The notes below the pieces were generated by a model that did no database searches, had not been told where the DNA came from, and saw nothing but the letters and a program-made list of their open reading frames with translations. From positions 248,001-312,000 of the forward strand of contig NZ_JALIEB010000003.1 of the NCBI RefSeq assembly GCF_025755255.1: a stretch of 64,000 bases of DNA, written 5' to 3'. The translations under genes were made by a program, and so were the position numbers. Shown here piece after piece: positions 9,742-18,219 of the stretch (position 1 is the stretch's first letter; each line of letters starts with the position of its first letter). This stretch comes from Roseobacter sinensis. Its GTDB lineage: Bacteria > Pseudomonadota > Alphaproteobacteria > Rhodobacterales > Rhodobacteraceae.

Positions 9742-11124
9742 ATGGAAAAGCTCACCTTTGGCTGGGAAGAATGGGTCGCGCTGCCCGAATTGGGGCTGCC
9801 GGCGATCAAGGCCAAGGTGGACACAGGCGCGCGCACCTCGGCACTGCATGCGGATGACATCGAAGTCTTCGGTCCGTCTGCGCGCCCCAAGGTCCGCTTC
9901 ACCGTACATCCGATTCCGGGACGGCACGATCTGACGATCACGTGCTCTGCGCCCCTCATCGACCGGCGCGACGTGACCTCGTCCAACGGCGAGGCGGAAC
10001 ATCGCTTCGTGATCTCGACGAACCTCGCGGTCTCCGATCAACGCTGGCCCATCGAAATCACCCTGACCAACCGCGGAGCGATGTCCTCGCGCATGCTGCT
10101 GGGGCGGCAGGCGCTGAACAATCACATTTCGATCTCTCCGACGGAAAAGCGGTTGCAGCCCGAGTTGAGCTACGAGGTCTACCACAGTGCCGGGCTCCGA
10201 CGGACCGCGCCGAAACGCGCGCTGCGGATCGCGGTGCTGAGCCGTGAGGACAACTACTCGACCCGGCGCCTTGTGCAGGTCGGCGAGACGCGCGGGCACG
10301 CTGTCGAGGTGATCGATACGACGCGCTGCTACATGGCGATTAACGCGATGGCGCCGGAGGTGTATTGCGACGGCAAGCGCCTGCCCCGCTATGACGCGGT
10401 GATCCCGCGCATCGGCGCTTCGATCACCGCCTATGGCACCGCGATCATCCGCCAGTTCGAGACCATCGGCACCTATTGCGTGAACGGCTCCGCCGGCATC
10501 ACGGCGAGCCGCGACAAGCTGCATGCGCATCAGATCCTCGCGTCGAAGAAAATCGGCATGCCTACGACCGCCTTCGCGGCCTCGCCGAAGGACACCTCGA
10601 ACCTCATTGGGCTCGTCGGCACCGCGCCCTTGATCGTCAAGCTGCTGGAGTCGACCCAAGGTAAGGGCGTCGTGCTGGCGGAAACCAAGAAAGCCGCCGA
10701 GTCTGTCATCGACGCCTTCCGCGGGCTCAAGGCCAACTTCCTCGTGCAGGATTTCGTCAAGGAAGCCGCCGGTGAAGACATCCGCTGCCTGGTGATCGCC
10801 GGCAAGGTCGTGGCGGCGATGAAACGCACCGGAGCCGAGGGCGACTTCCGCTCCAACCTGCACCGCGGCGGCTCGGCCAAGGTGGTGCGCATCACCAAGG
10901 CCGAACGCGAGACGGCGGTGCGCGCCGCCCGCGCCTTCGGCCTCGGCAAGGCGGGCGTGGACTTGCTGCGCTCCGAGAGCGGCCCCAAGGTGCTCGAGGT
11001 CAACTCCTCCCCCGGCTTCGAAGGCATCGAAACCGCCACCGGCAAGGACATCGTGGGCAAGCTCTACGACGAGATCGAAGCGCGCGTGAAACCGCAGCCG
11101 GCCCGCAAACGGACCCGACCCTGA
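9742..11124 (+). CDS. RimB-like retropepsin domain fused to RimK-like ATP-grasp ligase
   Basis: 460 residues in two modules. The N-terminal ~140 residues resemble the RimB/DUF785 group (putative ATP-dependent zinc protease, retropepsin-like), with an aspartyl-protease-like [12 protein letters not shown] (Asp27). The C-terminal part (about 170-450) is an ATP-grasp ligase of the RimK family with a GASITAYG segment, [10 protein letters not shown] in the ATP lid, and [13 protein letters not shown] in the metal/ATP site. RimK adds glutamates to ribosomal protein S6, and RimB is proposed to act on the same system, so the fusion joins a ligase to a possible trimming enzyme. Start ATG 9742 has a GGGGG ribosome-binding site; a start further upstream would add an unrelated leader. 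Confidence 0.9.
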   Translation: MEKLTFGWEEWVALPELGLPAIKAKVDTGARTSALHADDIEVFGPSARPKVRFTVHPIPGRHDLTITCSAPLIDRRDVTSSNGEAEHRFVISTNLAVSDQRWPIEITLTNRGAMSSRMLLGRQALNNHISISPTEKRLQPELSYEVYHSAGLRRTAPKRALRIAVLSREDNYSTRRLVQVGETRGHAVEVIDTTRCYMAINAMAPEVYCDGKRLPRYDAVIPRIGASITAYGTAIIRQFETIGTYCVNGSAGITASRDKLHAHQILASKKIGMPTTAFAASPKDTSNLIGLVGTAPLIVKLLESTQGKGVVLAETKKAAESVIDAFRGLKANFLVQDFVKEAAGEDIRCLVIAGKVVAAMKRTGAEGDFRSNLHRGGSAKVVRITKAERETAVRAARAFGLGKAGVDLLRSESGPKVLEVNSSPGFEGIETATGKDIVGKLYDEIEARVKPQPARKRTRP

Positions 11125-11231
11125 ACAGCGACGCGTTTGAGCACTGGGTCGCGGCAATGGGTCAACTGGACATCCGGCGGGACGGACGCGATGATGTCGG
11201 CGCCCTTGGGACCAGACACGAGGAAGACGTC

Positions 11232-11690
11232 ATGCCGATGCCCTGGACATACAGGCATGCGACACGGGAGTGGCGTGCTTTTCTCGAGGACGTGAAGTTG
11301 AAAACAGATCTGGCGTCGGACAACCACGCCTATACGGCGGTCGATGGCGTCCTGCAGACGTTCAGACGGCGATTGACGGCGCAGCAGGGCTTGGATTTCG
11401 CAACCGTGCTTCCGTCCGTGCTGCGTGCGATCTTCGTGCACGACTGGGACGTCACGACACCTCCACGTCCCTTCGCGGCACGGAGCCTTCTGATGGCCGA
11501 AGTCAAGGCCCTGCGCCCAAACCACAATTTGACGCCGGACAATGCGATCGAGGCCACGGCCTGGGCGGTCTGGCGTTGCACGAATCACCGGGATCTGGAG
11601 CGCGTTCTGGCGCGGCTTCCAGAACCGGCACGAGACTTCTGGCGCGTTGACGCTGGCAGTCGGTCGGAGCTCCAACAGCGCATCGTCTGA
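11232..11690 (+). CDS. DUF2267 family protein
   Basis: 152 residues from ATG 11232, which has a GAGGAAG ribosome-binding site; another ATG two codons later is possible. The first ~75 residues fit DUF2267: a helical unit with TYRHATREWRAFLEDVK, then a stretch with LRRRL-like and VLPSVLRAIFVHDWD segments. The C-terminal half is a second helical unit with several Trp and Arg residues. No catalytic residues are evident, and the family has no established function. It follows the RimB-RimK gene on the same strand by about 107 bases, so co-transcription is possible. Confidence 0.72.
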   Translation: MPMPWTYRHATREWRAFLEDVKLKTDLASDNHAYTAVDGVLQTFRRRLTAQQGLDFATVLPSVLRAIFVHDWDVTTPPRPFAARSLLMAEVKALRPNHNLTPDNAIEATAWAVWRCTNHRDLERVLARLPEPARDFWRVDAGSRSELQQRIV

Positions 11691-11789
11691 CATCAGCGCA
11701 AAAGTGGGGGCGGCATGGCGGGCAGACGAAACGGAAGGCGCTTGCCGGTGTCATCACCGCGCGGGTTTGTCCAGTCGCGTCGCGCGCAG

Positions 11790-12113
11790 CTAGCTGTCGC
11801 GGAAGTGGTCCTCTGCATCGGTCACGTCGACCCCCAGCGCCTCCAGCCCCGCTTCCAAATGGTCGGGCAGTTCAGGCATGCCGGAAAGGTAGTTCTCGGT
11901 CGGCGCGGTCGCCTCGGTCATTGCCGTGGCGAGCGCTTCGTCCCAGTCATCCGCGTCGAAACTCTCGCGGCCCACCCACATGATCGCCACCAGATTGGCC
12001 GCCTCTTCGTCATTGAGGCTGGAGATGTAGTCGGACAGCTGATGGCTTTCGGGGCCGTATTCCCGCGCCAGGAAGATCACGCGGACGACCTTGTTCGTGC
12101 TGATGTCTGGCAA
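11790..12113 (-). CDS. DUF3775 domain protein
   Basis: 107 residues. The pattern of a basic VRVIFLAREY start, a LSDYISSLNDEEAANLVAIMW core and a WVGRESF segment is that of DUF3775, a small acidic family common in alphaproteobacteria with no known activity. The start is TTG at 12113, with GGAG upstream. The C-terminal third is strongly acidic. No partner is obvious; the DUF2267 gene converges on it from the left. Confidence 0.8.
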   Translation of the reverse strand: MPDISTNKVVRVIFLAREYGPESHQLSDYISSLNDEEAANLVAIMWVGRESFDADDWDEALATAMTEATAPTENYLSGMPELPDHLEAGLEALGVDVTDAEDHFRDS

Positions 12114-12230
12114 GGGACTCGCTCCATCGTTGGGTCACATTCGCCCGTCAGTGAAGCGCGGACGACCGGGCTTGGCAAGCCCGATCCGCCGCGCCTCATC
12201 CTCCGGGGGCGGTCATCCTCCGGTCGCGCC

Positions 12231-14033
12231 TCAGCCGGTGTGATGCACCTCCTGCAGCCCGTAGACGGGCGTCGGGATGCCCTCCATCCGCGCCTTGATC
12301 TGCAACGACAGAAACTGCGAGTAGTGCCGCGACTGATGCAGGTTGCCGCCGTGCATCCAGAGGTTCTCCACCTGCGTGGGCTTCCACATGTTGCGCTGCT
12401 CGCCTTCCCACGGCCCCGGGTCCTTCGGGGTGTCCGAGCCCAAGCCCCAGACCTTTCCGACCCGGTCCGCCGTCTCGGGGTCGATCAGATCCGCGACCCA
12501 GCCGTTCATCGAGCCGTAGCCCGTGGCATAGACGATCACATCCGCCTCCAGCTTGGTGCCATCGTCGAGAATGACCCCATCCTCAACGACCTCTGTCACC
12601 TGCCCGTGCGCGAGCTTGATCTTGCCGTCGATGATCAACTGGCTCGCACCGACGTCGATGTAGTACCCCGAGCCGCGCCGCAGGTACTTCATGAAAAGCC
12701 CCGAGCCGTCGGCGCCCCAGTCGAGCTTGAAGCCCGCCTTCTCGAGCCCGGCGTAGAACTCCGCGTCGACCTCCCTGATCTTCTCATAGACGGGGATCTG
12801 GAACTCATGCAGGATCTTGTAGGGCAGCGAGGCGAAGATCAGATCTGCCTTGTGGTGGGTTACGCCATTCTCCACCGCGCGTTCGGAGTAGAGATCGCCC
12901 AGCCCGATCTCCATCAGCGGCTCGGAGCGCACGATATGGGTGGTGGACCGCTGCACCATGGTCACGTCCACATCCGCCTCCCAGAGCGCGGCGCAGATGT
13001 CATGGGCGGAGTTGTTGGAGCCCACGACCACCGCCTTCTTGCCTGTGTAGGCATCCGGTCCGGGGTGCTTGCTCGAATGGTGCTGGTCGCCCTTGAACTT
13101 TTCCATGCCCGGCAGCTCGGGCACATTCGCCTTGCCGGACATGCCGGTGGCAAAGACCAACTGCTTGGGCCGCAACACCACGTCTTCGCCGTCGCGGTTG
13201 ACCTTGACGACCCATTCCTTGGCCGCATCGTCCCATGTCGCTTTCGTGACCTCCGAGCGGGTCCAGTAGTTCAGCTCCATGATCTTGGTGTACATCTCCA
13301 GCCAGTCGCCGATCTTGTCCTTCGGCGCGAAGACGGGCCAGTTCGGCGGGAAGGGCAGATAGGGCAGATGGTCGTACCACACCGGGTCATGCAGGCAGAG
13401 CGATTTGTAGCGATTGCGCCATGAATCGCCGGGCTTGTCGTTCTTCTCCACAATGATCGTGGGCACCCCGAGCTGGCGCAGCCGCGCACCGAGCGCGATG
13501 CCACCCTGCCCGCCGCCGATGATCACCGTGTAGGGCTGTTTGGTGTAGCCGAGGGTGCTGCGCTCCTCCTCGATTTCTTCAGCCCAGGTCTTGCGGTGCT
13601 TGCCCGCGCCATGCTTGGCACCCAGGGGGCGTTCATAGCCCAGGGGCTCCTCATGGCCCTTCAGCTCGACCATGGTGGTCAGAAGCGTCCAGATCAGCCC
13701 GTCTTTCAGCCGCACGAGCCCGTAGCCGCGCGCCACATCCGTCTCGAAGCTGATCCAGGCGGTGATGATGCCGCCCTCCTCCGTCGGCAGTTCGCCGTCC
13801 GCGATCCGCCAGGCCCGCGGCTTGGTGCTGCTCAGCTGCGCCTCCAGCATATCGCGCACCTGCTCGGGACCTTCCATCGTCTTGATATTCCACGTGAAGC
13901 TGACCAGATCGCGCCAATAGCTGTCGGCCTGGAACATGGCCACCGCCGCCTCAATATCCCCCGCTTCGAGCGCGCCGCCGAAGCGCTCCAGAAACTCCGT
14001 GACCTGATCGTTTACTGTTGTGTCGAGCATCAT
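12231..14033 (-). CDS. NTF2-like domain fused to flavin monooxygenase (NAD(P)/FAD-dependent)
   Basis: 600 residues. The N-terminal ~130 residues form an NTF2/SnoaL-like cone (helix-rich start, then strands including GGIITAWISFETD). The rest is an FMO-type flavoenzyme with the FAD dinucleotide motif GGGQGG at 173-178, a second nucleotide motif GSNNSA near 340 for NADPH, and an ATGYGS segment towards the C-terminus. Such enzymes hydroxylate or Baeyer-Villiger-oxidise small substrates; the substrate is unknown. The gene begins with two adjacent ATG codons (14033 and 14030); GGGAGG is better spaced for the second. It is a single-gene unit, divergent from sufT. Confidence 0.9.
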   Translation of the reverse strand: MMLDTTVNDQVTEFLERFGGALEAGDIEAAVAMFQADSYWRDLVSFTWNIKTMEGPEQVRDMLEAQLSSTKPRAWRIADGELPTEEGGIITAWISFETDVARGYGLVRLKDGLIWTLLTTMVELKGHEEPLGYERPLGAKHGAGKHRKTWAEEIEEERSTLGYTKQPYTVIIGGGQGGIALGARLRQLGVPTIIVEKNDKPGDSWRNRYKSLCLHDPVWYDHLPYLPFPPNWPVFAPKDKIGDWLEMYTKIMELNYWTRSEVTKATWDDAAKEWVVKVNRDGEDVVLRPKQLVFATGMSGKANVPELPGMEKFKGDQHHSSKHPGPDAYTGKKAVVVGSNNSAHDICAALWEADVDVTMVQRSTTHIVRSEPLMEIGLGDLYSERAVENGVTHHKADLIFASLPYKILHEFQIPVYEKIREVDAEFYAGLEKAGFKLDWGADGSGLFMKYLRRGSGYYIDVGASQLIIDGKIKLAHGQVTEVVEDGVILDDGTKLEADVIVYATGYGSMNGWVADLIDPETADRVGKVWGLGSDTPKDPGPWEGEQRNMWKPTQVENLWMHGGNLHQSRHYSQFLSLQIKARMEGIPTPVYGLQEVHHTG

Positions 14034-14293
14034 CTACCTCCCGTTAGACGTGAAGACGTTAACCCGAGTTGCGCTCACAAGGCGACCGCTTCGTTAGTAT
14101 GGGCGCGATACCGCACGCCGTCCGGGTGATCTCGGCCGCCATTCTGCAGCCGTTTGCACCCGCTCATCCCGGTCGCCGCGCTGGTTTGACGGCCCCTTCT
14201 GCCAATGCGCTGCAGTAACCCTGTTGCATGCGGCTCTTTACTCCGAAGCCGCCAATCCTTATTTAAATGCTAAGAAAACCAGAGAGGCCCTCG

Positions 14294-14656
14294 ATGAATG
14301 ACGCATCCGAACAGCTCGAAGGCGCACCGCTGATCGCGCCCTCTTCGACCGATCACCCGCTCTACGAGCCGATCGTCGAGGCTTGCCGGACGGTCTATGA
14401 TCCGGAAATCCCGGTCAACATCTACGAGCTTGGGCTAATCTATACCATTGACATCAATGATGAAAACGAAGTGGCGATCAAGATGTCGCTAACCGCACCC
14501 GGCTGTCCGGTGGCGGGTGAGATGCCCGGCTGGGTCGCTGACGCGGTTGAGCCGCTGCCCGGCGTAAAACACGTGAATGTCGAGCTCGTTTGGGAGCCCC
14601 CTTGGGGCATGGACATGATGTCTGACGAAGCCCGGCTCGAGTTGGGCTTCATGTAA
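14294..14656 (+). CDS. sufT: SufT-type MIP18/DUF59 Fe-S assembly protein
   Basis: 120 residues from ATG 14294 (ribosome-binding site GAGAGG). The DUF59/MIP18 core shows DPEIPVNIYELGLIY, then TAPGCPVAGEMPG with the conserved Cys, and a C-terminal ELVWEPPWGMDMMSDEAR. These proteins help mature or insert Fe-S clusters and often sit in suf operons. Here it is followed 8 bases after its stop by an acetyltransferase and then sufA, without sufBCDS in this window. A TTTACT-N17-TATTTA sequence about 30-60 bases upstream is promoter-like, with low certainty. Confidence 0.92.
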   Translation: MNDASEQLEGAPLIAPSSTDHPLYEPIVEACRTVYDPEIPVNIYELGLIYTIDINDENEVAIKMSLTAPGCPVAGEMPGWVADAVEPLPGVKHVNVELVWEPPWGMDMMSDEARLELGFM

Positions 14657-14664
14657 CCCGCTGG

Positions 14665-15231
14665 ATGCCAAGCGAAAAGCAGAAGATGATCGCAGGGGAG
14701 CTCTATCGCCCCGGCGATCCGGAACTGGTGCGGGACCGTGCCGCGAGCCAGGCGCTGCAACGCCAGTACAATGATACCATCGTTTCGGACGTTGATGTCC
14801 GTAAAACCGTTTTAGATCAGTGGCTTGGGGGTCGAGGTTCCAGTTGCGCACTGCGCGCGCCCCTCTATGCGGACTACGGCTACAACATCCATCTCGGTGA
14901 CGATGTCTTCCTAAATTATGGCTGCGTTCTGCTCGACGTCTGCACGATCCGCATCGGCGACATGACCCAGGTCGGCCCCATGGTGCAGATCCTCACCGCC
15001 GATCATCCGCGCGATGCGGCGGCCCGCGATGCCGGGCTCGAGTTCGGGCAGCCCGTCGATATTGGCCGCAATGTCTGGATCGGTGGCGGCGCGCTGATCC
15101 TGCCGGGCGTGACGGTGGGCGATGACGCAATCATCGGCGCCGGGGCGGTGGTCACGAAGGATGTTCCCGCTGGCACAACTGTCGCCGGAAATCCTGCGCG
15201 CCCGCTTGTCCCGCGGCACTCAACTGACTAA
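14665..15231 (+). CDS. Sugar O-acetyltransferase (Maa/NodL/LacA type)
   Basis: 188 residues. After a short N-terminal helical part (EKQKMIAGELYRPGDPEL, typical of Maa/NodL), the protein is a left-handed parallel beta-helix of hexapeptide repeats, with NYGCVLLDV, IRIGDMTQVGP, GRNVWIGGGALILPGVTVGDDAIIGAGAVV and the closing AGNPAR. The catalytic His is in the ILTADHPRD segment. It transfers acetyl from acetyl-CoA to a sugar; the acceptor is not deducible. The start is 8 bases after the sufT stop, so it is in the same transcript although its function is unrelated. Confidence 0.93.
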   Translation: MPSEKQKMIAGELYRPGDPELVRDRAASQALQRQYNDTIVSDVDVRKTVLDQWLGGRGSSCALRAPLYADYGYNIHLGDDVFLNYGCVLLDVCTIRIGDMTQVGPMVQILTADHPRDAAARDAGLEFGQPVDIGRNVWIGGGALILPGVTVGDDAIIGAGAVVTKDVPAGTTVAGNPARPLVPRHSTD

Positions 15232-15255
15232 ATTGTTCAGGAAAGGAGTTTTCCG

Positions 15256-15618
15256 ATGTTCGGTATCCCCGGTAAGCAAGCTGTCACCCTGACCCCAAAG
15301 GCGGTCGCGCAGGTCGCGAAGCTGATGACCTCCGCAGGACACGCAGGGCTGCGTATCGGCGTGAAGAAAGGCGGATGCGCGGGCATGGAATACACTATGG
15401 AATACGTCACCGAGGCCGATCCCAACGATGAGGTGGTCGAACAGGACGGCGCGCGTGTGATGATCGCGCCGATGGCGCAGATGTTCCTCTTTGGCACCGA
15501 GATCGACTACGAAACCTCGCTGCTGGAGAGCGGCTTCAGATTCAAAAATCCCAATGTGACCGAAGCCTGCGGCTGCGGCGAATCGATCAAGTTCGATACC
15601 GGGCTGGCGGCCAAGTAA
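15256..15618 (+). CDS. sufA: A-type Fe-S carrier/scaffold (SufA/IscA family)
   Basis: 120 residues with the A-type fold and the three conserved Cys: one in KKGGCAGMEY and two in the C-terminal ACGCGES. These proteins receive Fe-S clusters and pass them to targets. The ribosome-binding site AGGAAAGGAG lies just upstream of ATG 15256. It ends the sufT-acetyltransferase-sufA group. Whether it functionally replaces IscA or ErpA cannot be told from sequence. Confidence 0.92.
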   Translation: MFGIPGKQAVTLTPKAVAQVAKLMTSAGHAGLRIGVKKGGCAGMEYTMEYVTEADPNDEVVEQDGARVMIAPMAQMFLFGTEIDYETSLLESGFRFKNPNVTEACGCGESIKFDTGLAAK

Positions 15619-15644
15619 CCCCGACCCGACCGCCCGATGCGCCG

Positions 15645-16322
15645 TTACCGCCACTTGGCGGCGCGCCTGCGCGCAACACCACCCAGCCCCAGAAGCGCTG
15701 AACCCATCAATGCCAGACCAGCCGGCAGCGGCACAGCTGTGGGCTGCACGCTGTAATTGTCGATAAAGGCGGAGCTGCCCGGGATGCTCGGCCCGATCAG
15801 GCGGATCTCGCTCCAGTAGATGTCATCCCAGAGCGTCGCAAAGGGCACCGAGGCGCTTTCCTGCACCCAGCCGTTGGCCTGGGCGGTCGCGTCGCTCCAG
15901 GTGGTGTCGAAGGTTACGCTGTAACTGGTCCAGGCCAGCTCGAAGGTCGTCTGCTCGATCGGAATGTACCAGCCGTTGAACGTCGCATCGCGATAGCGCC
16001 AGCGCAGCTGTGCCTCGGTGATGGGCGTGTTGAAATAGAGCAGATCCACCGAGACCGTCCAGTCACCGTCGGGCAACTCCCCGCTGTAGGCGCCGCCCTC
16101 TGCCTTGGCACCTGCGATCCCAAACGAGATCCCCGCGCCGAAGTTGTTTGTCGTCAGCGCACCCCCCGGATTGCCGCCTGTGTCGAACCAGGTCGTATTC
16201 GTCTCCGACGTATTGGGCTCCCATGCGCCGGCCCCGGTATCGAACCCTTCGAAAACGGCTGAGGCTGCGAAGGCAGGCGCGGACAGGCAGGCAAGGCTGG
16301 CAGCAAGCAAAAAGGTCTTCAT
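15645..16322 (-). CDS. VPLPA-CTERM sorting-domain surface protein
   Basis: 225 residues from ATG 16322 (ribosome-binding site TTAGGAGAC). A classical signal peptide ends at about residue 20 (AFAASA). The mature part is rich in Gly, Trp, Tyr, Thr and Asn, with a carbohydrate-binding-module-like look. The C-terminus is VPLPAGLAL, a hydrophobic helix, and then an Arg-rich tail (ARRRAAKWR). That tripartite end is the VPLPA-CTERM signal processed by an exosortase-type transpeptidase in Rhodobacteraceae, giving a cell-surface or secreted product. The exosortase gene is not in this window. Confidence 0.85.
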   Translation of the reverse strand: MKTFLLAASLACLSAPAFAASAVFEGFDTGAGAWEPNTSETNTTWFDTGGNPGGALTTNNFGAGISFGIAGAKAEGGAYSGELPDGDWTVSVDLLYFNTPITEAQLRWRYRDATFNGWYIPIEQTTFELAWTSYSVTFDTTWSDATAQANGWVQESASVPFATLWDDIYWSEIRLIGPSIPGSSAFIDNYSVQPTAVPLPAGLALMGSALLGLGGVARRRAAKWR

Positions 16323-16411
16323 GATCAAGTCTCCTAACATCCAATTCAAGGAGGATAGCACGGCTTCCCGCACCGCGGGAGGCGCGTGGCGTCTGCCATT
16401 CTGTCCGGCGG

Positions 16412-17317
16412 TCAGGAGGCTTGCAGGTGCCGGTAGGTCTCGGCAAAGCGACGGCTCAGATGCTCCCCCGCCAAAATGGCATCACCCGAGCCCATCGGCG
16501 CCACATTGGTGTCGTAGGACGGGTTGAAGAACAGCGGCACCGAGATCCGCTCGTCATCGGTGCCGATCACCCGATGCGGCGTGGCGCGCACCTGCCCCGC
16601 CGTCCAGATCTCCATCATCTCGCCGAAATTGATCACGAACTCGCCGGGCGGTGCGGCGACGGCGATCCACCCGCCCCCACGCGTGCGGACCTCGAGGCCA
16701 GGCGATCCATCGGTGGCGAGCAGTGTCAGGCAACCGTAGTCCGTATGGGTGGCGATGCCGACGTCGCGCTCCGTCGCCCAGGCCGGTCGCGCCGGGTAGT
16801 AGTTCCCGCGCAACAGCGCCATGGGGGTCTCGAAGGCTGTATCGAAATAGGACGCGGGCGCACCAGTCGCCTGGGCGATCGCCCGCAGCAGCTGCATCGC
16901 GACGGATGACGCCTCGCGGAAATAGGCCTCGATCTCATCCTGAAACCCCGGCGGACTGTCGGGCCAGAGGTTCGGTGCATAGACCGGCAGGGCGCTCCGC
17001 GGATCGCCCTCGGGCAGCGGCACCCCGCAGTCGAACACCTGCTTGTAGTTGGGGTTGGCCTCGGGATCGACCTGTTCCGCGCCGGACGCGCCCCATCCCC
17101 GGTTCGCGCCAGTGCGCGCCATGTCGATGCGCGCCTTGTCCACCTGCGGCAGTCGGAAGAAGGCACGATAGGTGTCGAGCAGCCGGATCATGCGCGCCGC
17201 CGAGATCGCGGTATTGTAGACGGTCAGAAACCCGATCCCGGTTGCCGCCTCGCGCAGACGCGCCCGTTCCGCCGCCTCACCGCGGGCGAGCTTTTCTGCA
17301 TCCAGCCTCGGGATCAT
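16412..17317 (-). CDS. Isopenicillin-N-synthase-like Fe(II)/2-oxoglutarate oxygenase
   Basis: 301 residues from ATG 17317. The non-haem iron site is clear: THTDYGCLTLL gives the His-x-Asp pair, ATPHRV the distal His, and RISVPLFF the Arg-x-Ser that holds the 2-oxoglutarate carboxylate. The N-terminal region (GFLTVYNTAIS, FFRLPQ) is the usual DIOX_N domain. The substrate is unknown; an ethylene-forming or amino-acid-oxidising enzyme is equally possible. The frame is open further upstream to 17428, but the extra residues lack similarity. It is divergent from tpiA. Confidence 0.88.
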   Translation of the reverse strand: MIPRLDAEKLARGEAAERARLREAATGIGFLTVYNTAISAARMIRLLDTYRAFFRLPQVDKARIDMARTGANRGWGASGAEQVDPEANPNYKQVFDCGVPLPEGDPRSALPVYAPNLWPDSPPGFQDEIEAYFREASSVAMQLLRAIAQATGAPASYFDTAFETPMALLRGNYYPARPAWATERDVGIATHTDYGCLTLLATDGSPGLEVRTRGGGWIAVAAPPGEFVINFGEMMEIWTAGQVRATPHRVIGTDDERISVPLFFNPSYDTNVAPMGSGDAILAGEHLSRRFAETYRHLQAS

Positions 17318-17443
17318 CTCGGTCGCCCTATTCCAGCCTGGCCGATCCATGCCATGGCGGGCGGTCTGGCACAAGCCAGCTGGCCGATTGCCGCCATCCG
17401 CCACCCCTGTTACGAAAGGCCCTGTCAATCACAGGAGGGTTTC

Positions 17444-18190
17444 ATGCGGCGCAAACTGGCAGCAGGCAATTGGAAGATGAATGGCTCGATTCCTGGGCTC
17501 GATATGATCGGGGCGCTGAAACTGAAGCACCCCGAATGCCCCTGCGACGTGCTGCTCTGCCCGCCCGCACCGCTGCTGACACACGCGCTGCAGAATACCG
17601 CCGGCAGCCCCATCTTCATCGGCGCGCAGAATTGCCACGCCGAGGAAAAGGGCGCCTATACCGGCGACCACTCCGCCGCAATGATCGCCGAAATCGGCGC
17701 CACCCATGTGATCGTCGGCCATTCCGAACGCCGCGACGCCTACGGCGAGACCGACGCGCAGGTCGCCGCCAAGGCACAGGCCGCACAGGCCGCAGGGCTC
17801 ACAGCCATTGTCTGCATCGGTGAGAGCCTCGCGCAGCGCGAGGCCGGCGACGCGCTCGATGTGATCAGGACGCAGCTGCAGGGGTCCGTACCGGATGACA
17901 GCGCCGCGGACACCCTGGTCATCGCTTACGAGCCGATCTGGGCCATCGGCACCGGCAAGATCCCGACCATGGCGCAGATTGCCGAAGTCCATGCGCTCAT
18001 GCGCCAAGAGCTGCGCAGCCGGTTCGGCGATTCAGCCGAGGACATCCGGCTGCTCTATGGCGGCTCCGTCAAACCGGACAATGCGGCCGAGATCTTCGCA
18101 CTCGACAATGTGGATGGGGCGCTGGTGGGCGGCGCCAGCCTGCGCGCCGAGGATTTCTCGCCCATCATCCAGGCCCTGGCCGACAGCTGA
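17444..18190 (+). CDS. tpiA: Triosephosphate isomerase
   Basis: 248 residues from ATG 17444 with a strong ACAGGAGGG ribosome-binding site. Catalytic residues are visible: Lys in AAGNWKMNG, His in VGHSERR, and Glu in AYEPIWAIGTGK, plus the phosphate-binding YGGSVKPDN and GALVGGASL. It interconverts dihydroxyacetone phosphate and glyceraldehyde 3-phosphate in glycolysis and gluconeogenesis. The frame extends upstream of 17444 but without homologous sequence. A P450 gene begins about 30 bases downstream. Confidence 0.98.
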   Translation: MRRKLAAGNWKMNGSIPGLDMIGALKLKHPECPCDVLLCPPAPLLTHALQNTAGSPIFIGAQNCHAEEKGAYTGDHSAAMIAEIGATHVIVGHSERRDAYGETDAQVAAKAQAAQAAGLTAIVCIGESLAQREAGDALDVIRTQLQGSVPDDSAADTLVIAYEPIWAIGTGKIPTMAQIAEVHALMRQELRSRFGDSAEDIRLLYGGSVKPDNAAEIFALDNVDGALVGGASLRAEDFSPIIQALADS

Positions 18191-18219
18191 GGCCGGGCGA
18201 TCCGCCGGTGCCGGCCTCC

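Noticed and set aside
9526-11157. Open frame of 543 codons on the minus strand
   Set aside because: Antisense to the RimB-RimK gene; no family match.
12196-12223. Direct repeat TCATCCTCCGG twice, 6 bases apart
   Set aside because: Only two copies next to a stop codon in GC-rich DNA; no sign of a longer array or regulatory context.
11715-13424. Open frame of 569 codons on the plus strand
   Set aside because: Antisense to the DUF3775 and flavin monooxygenase genes; no motif.
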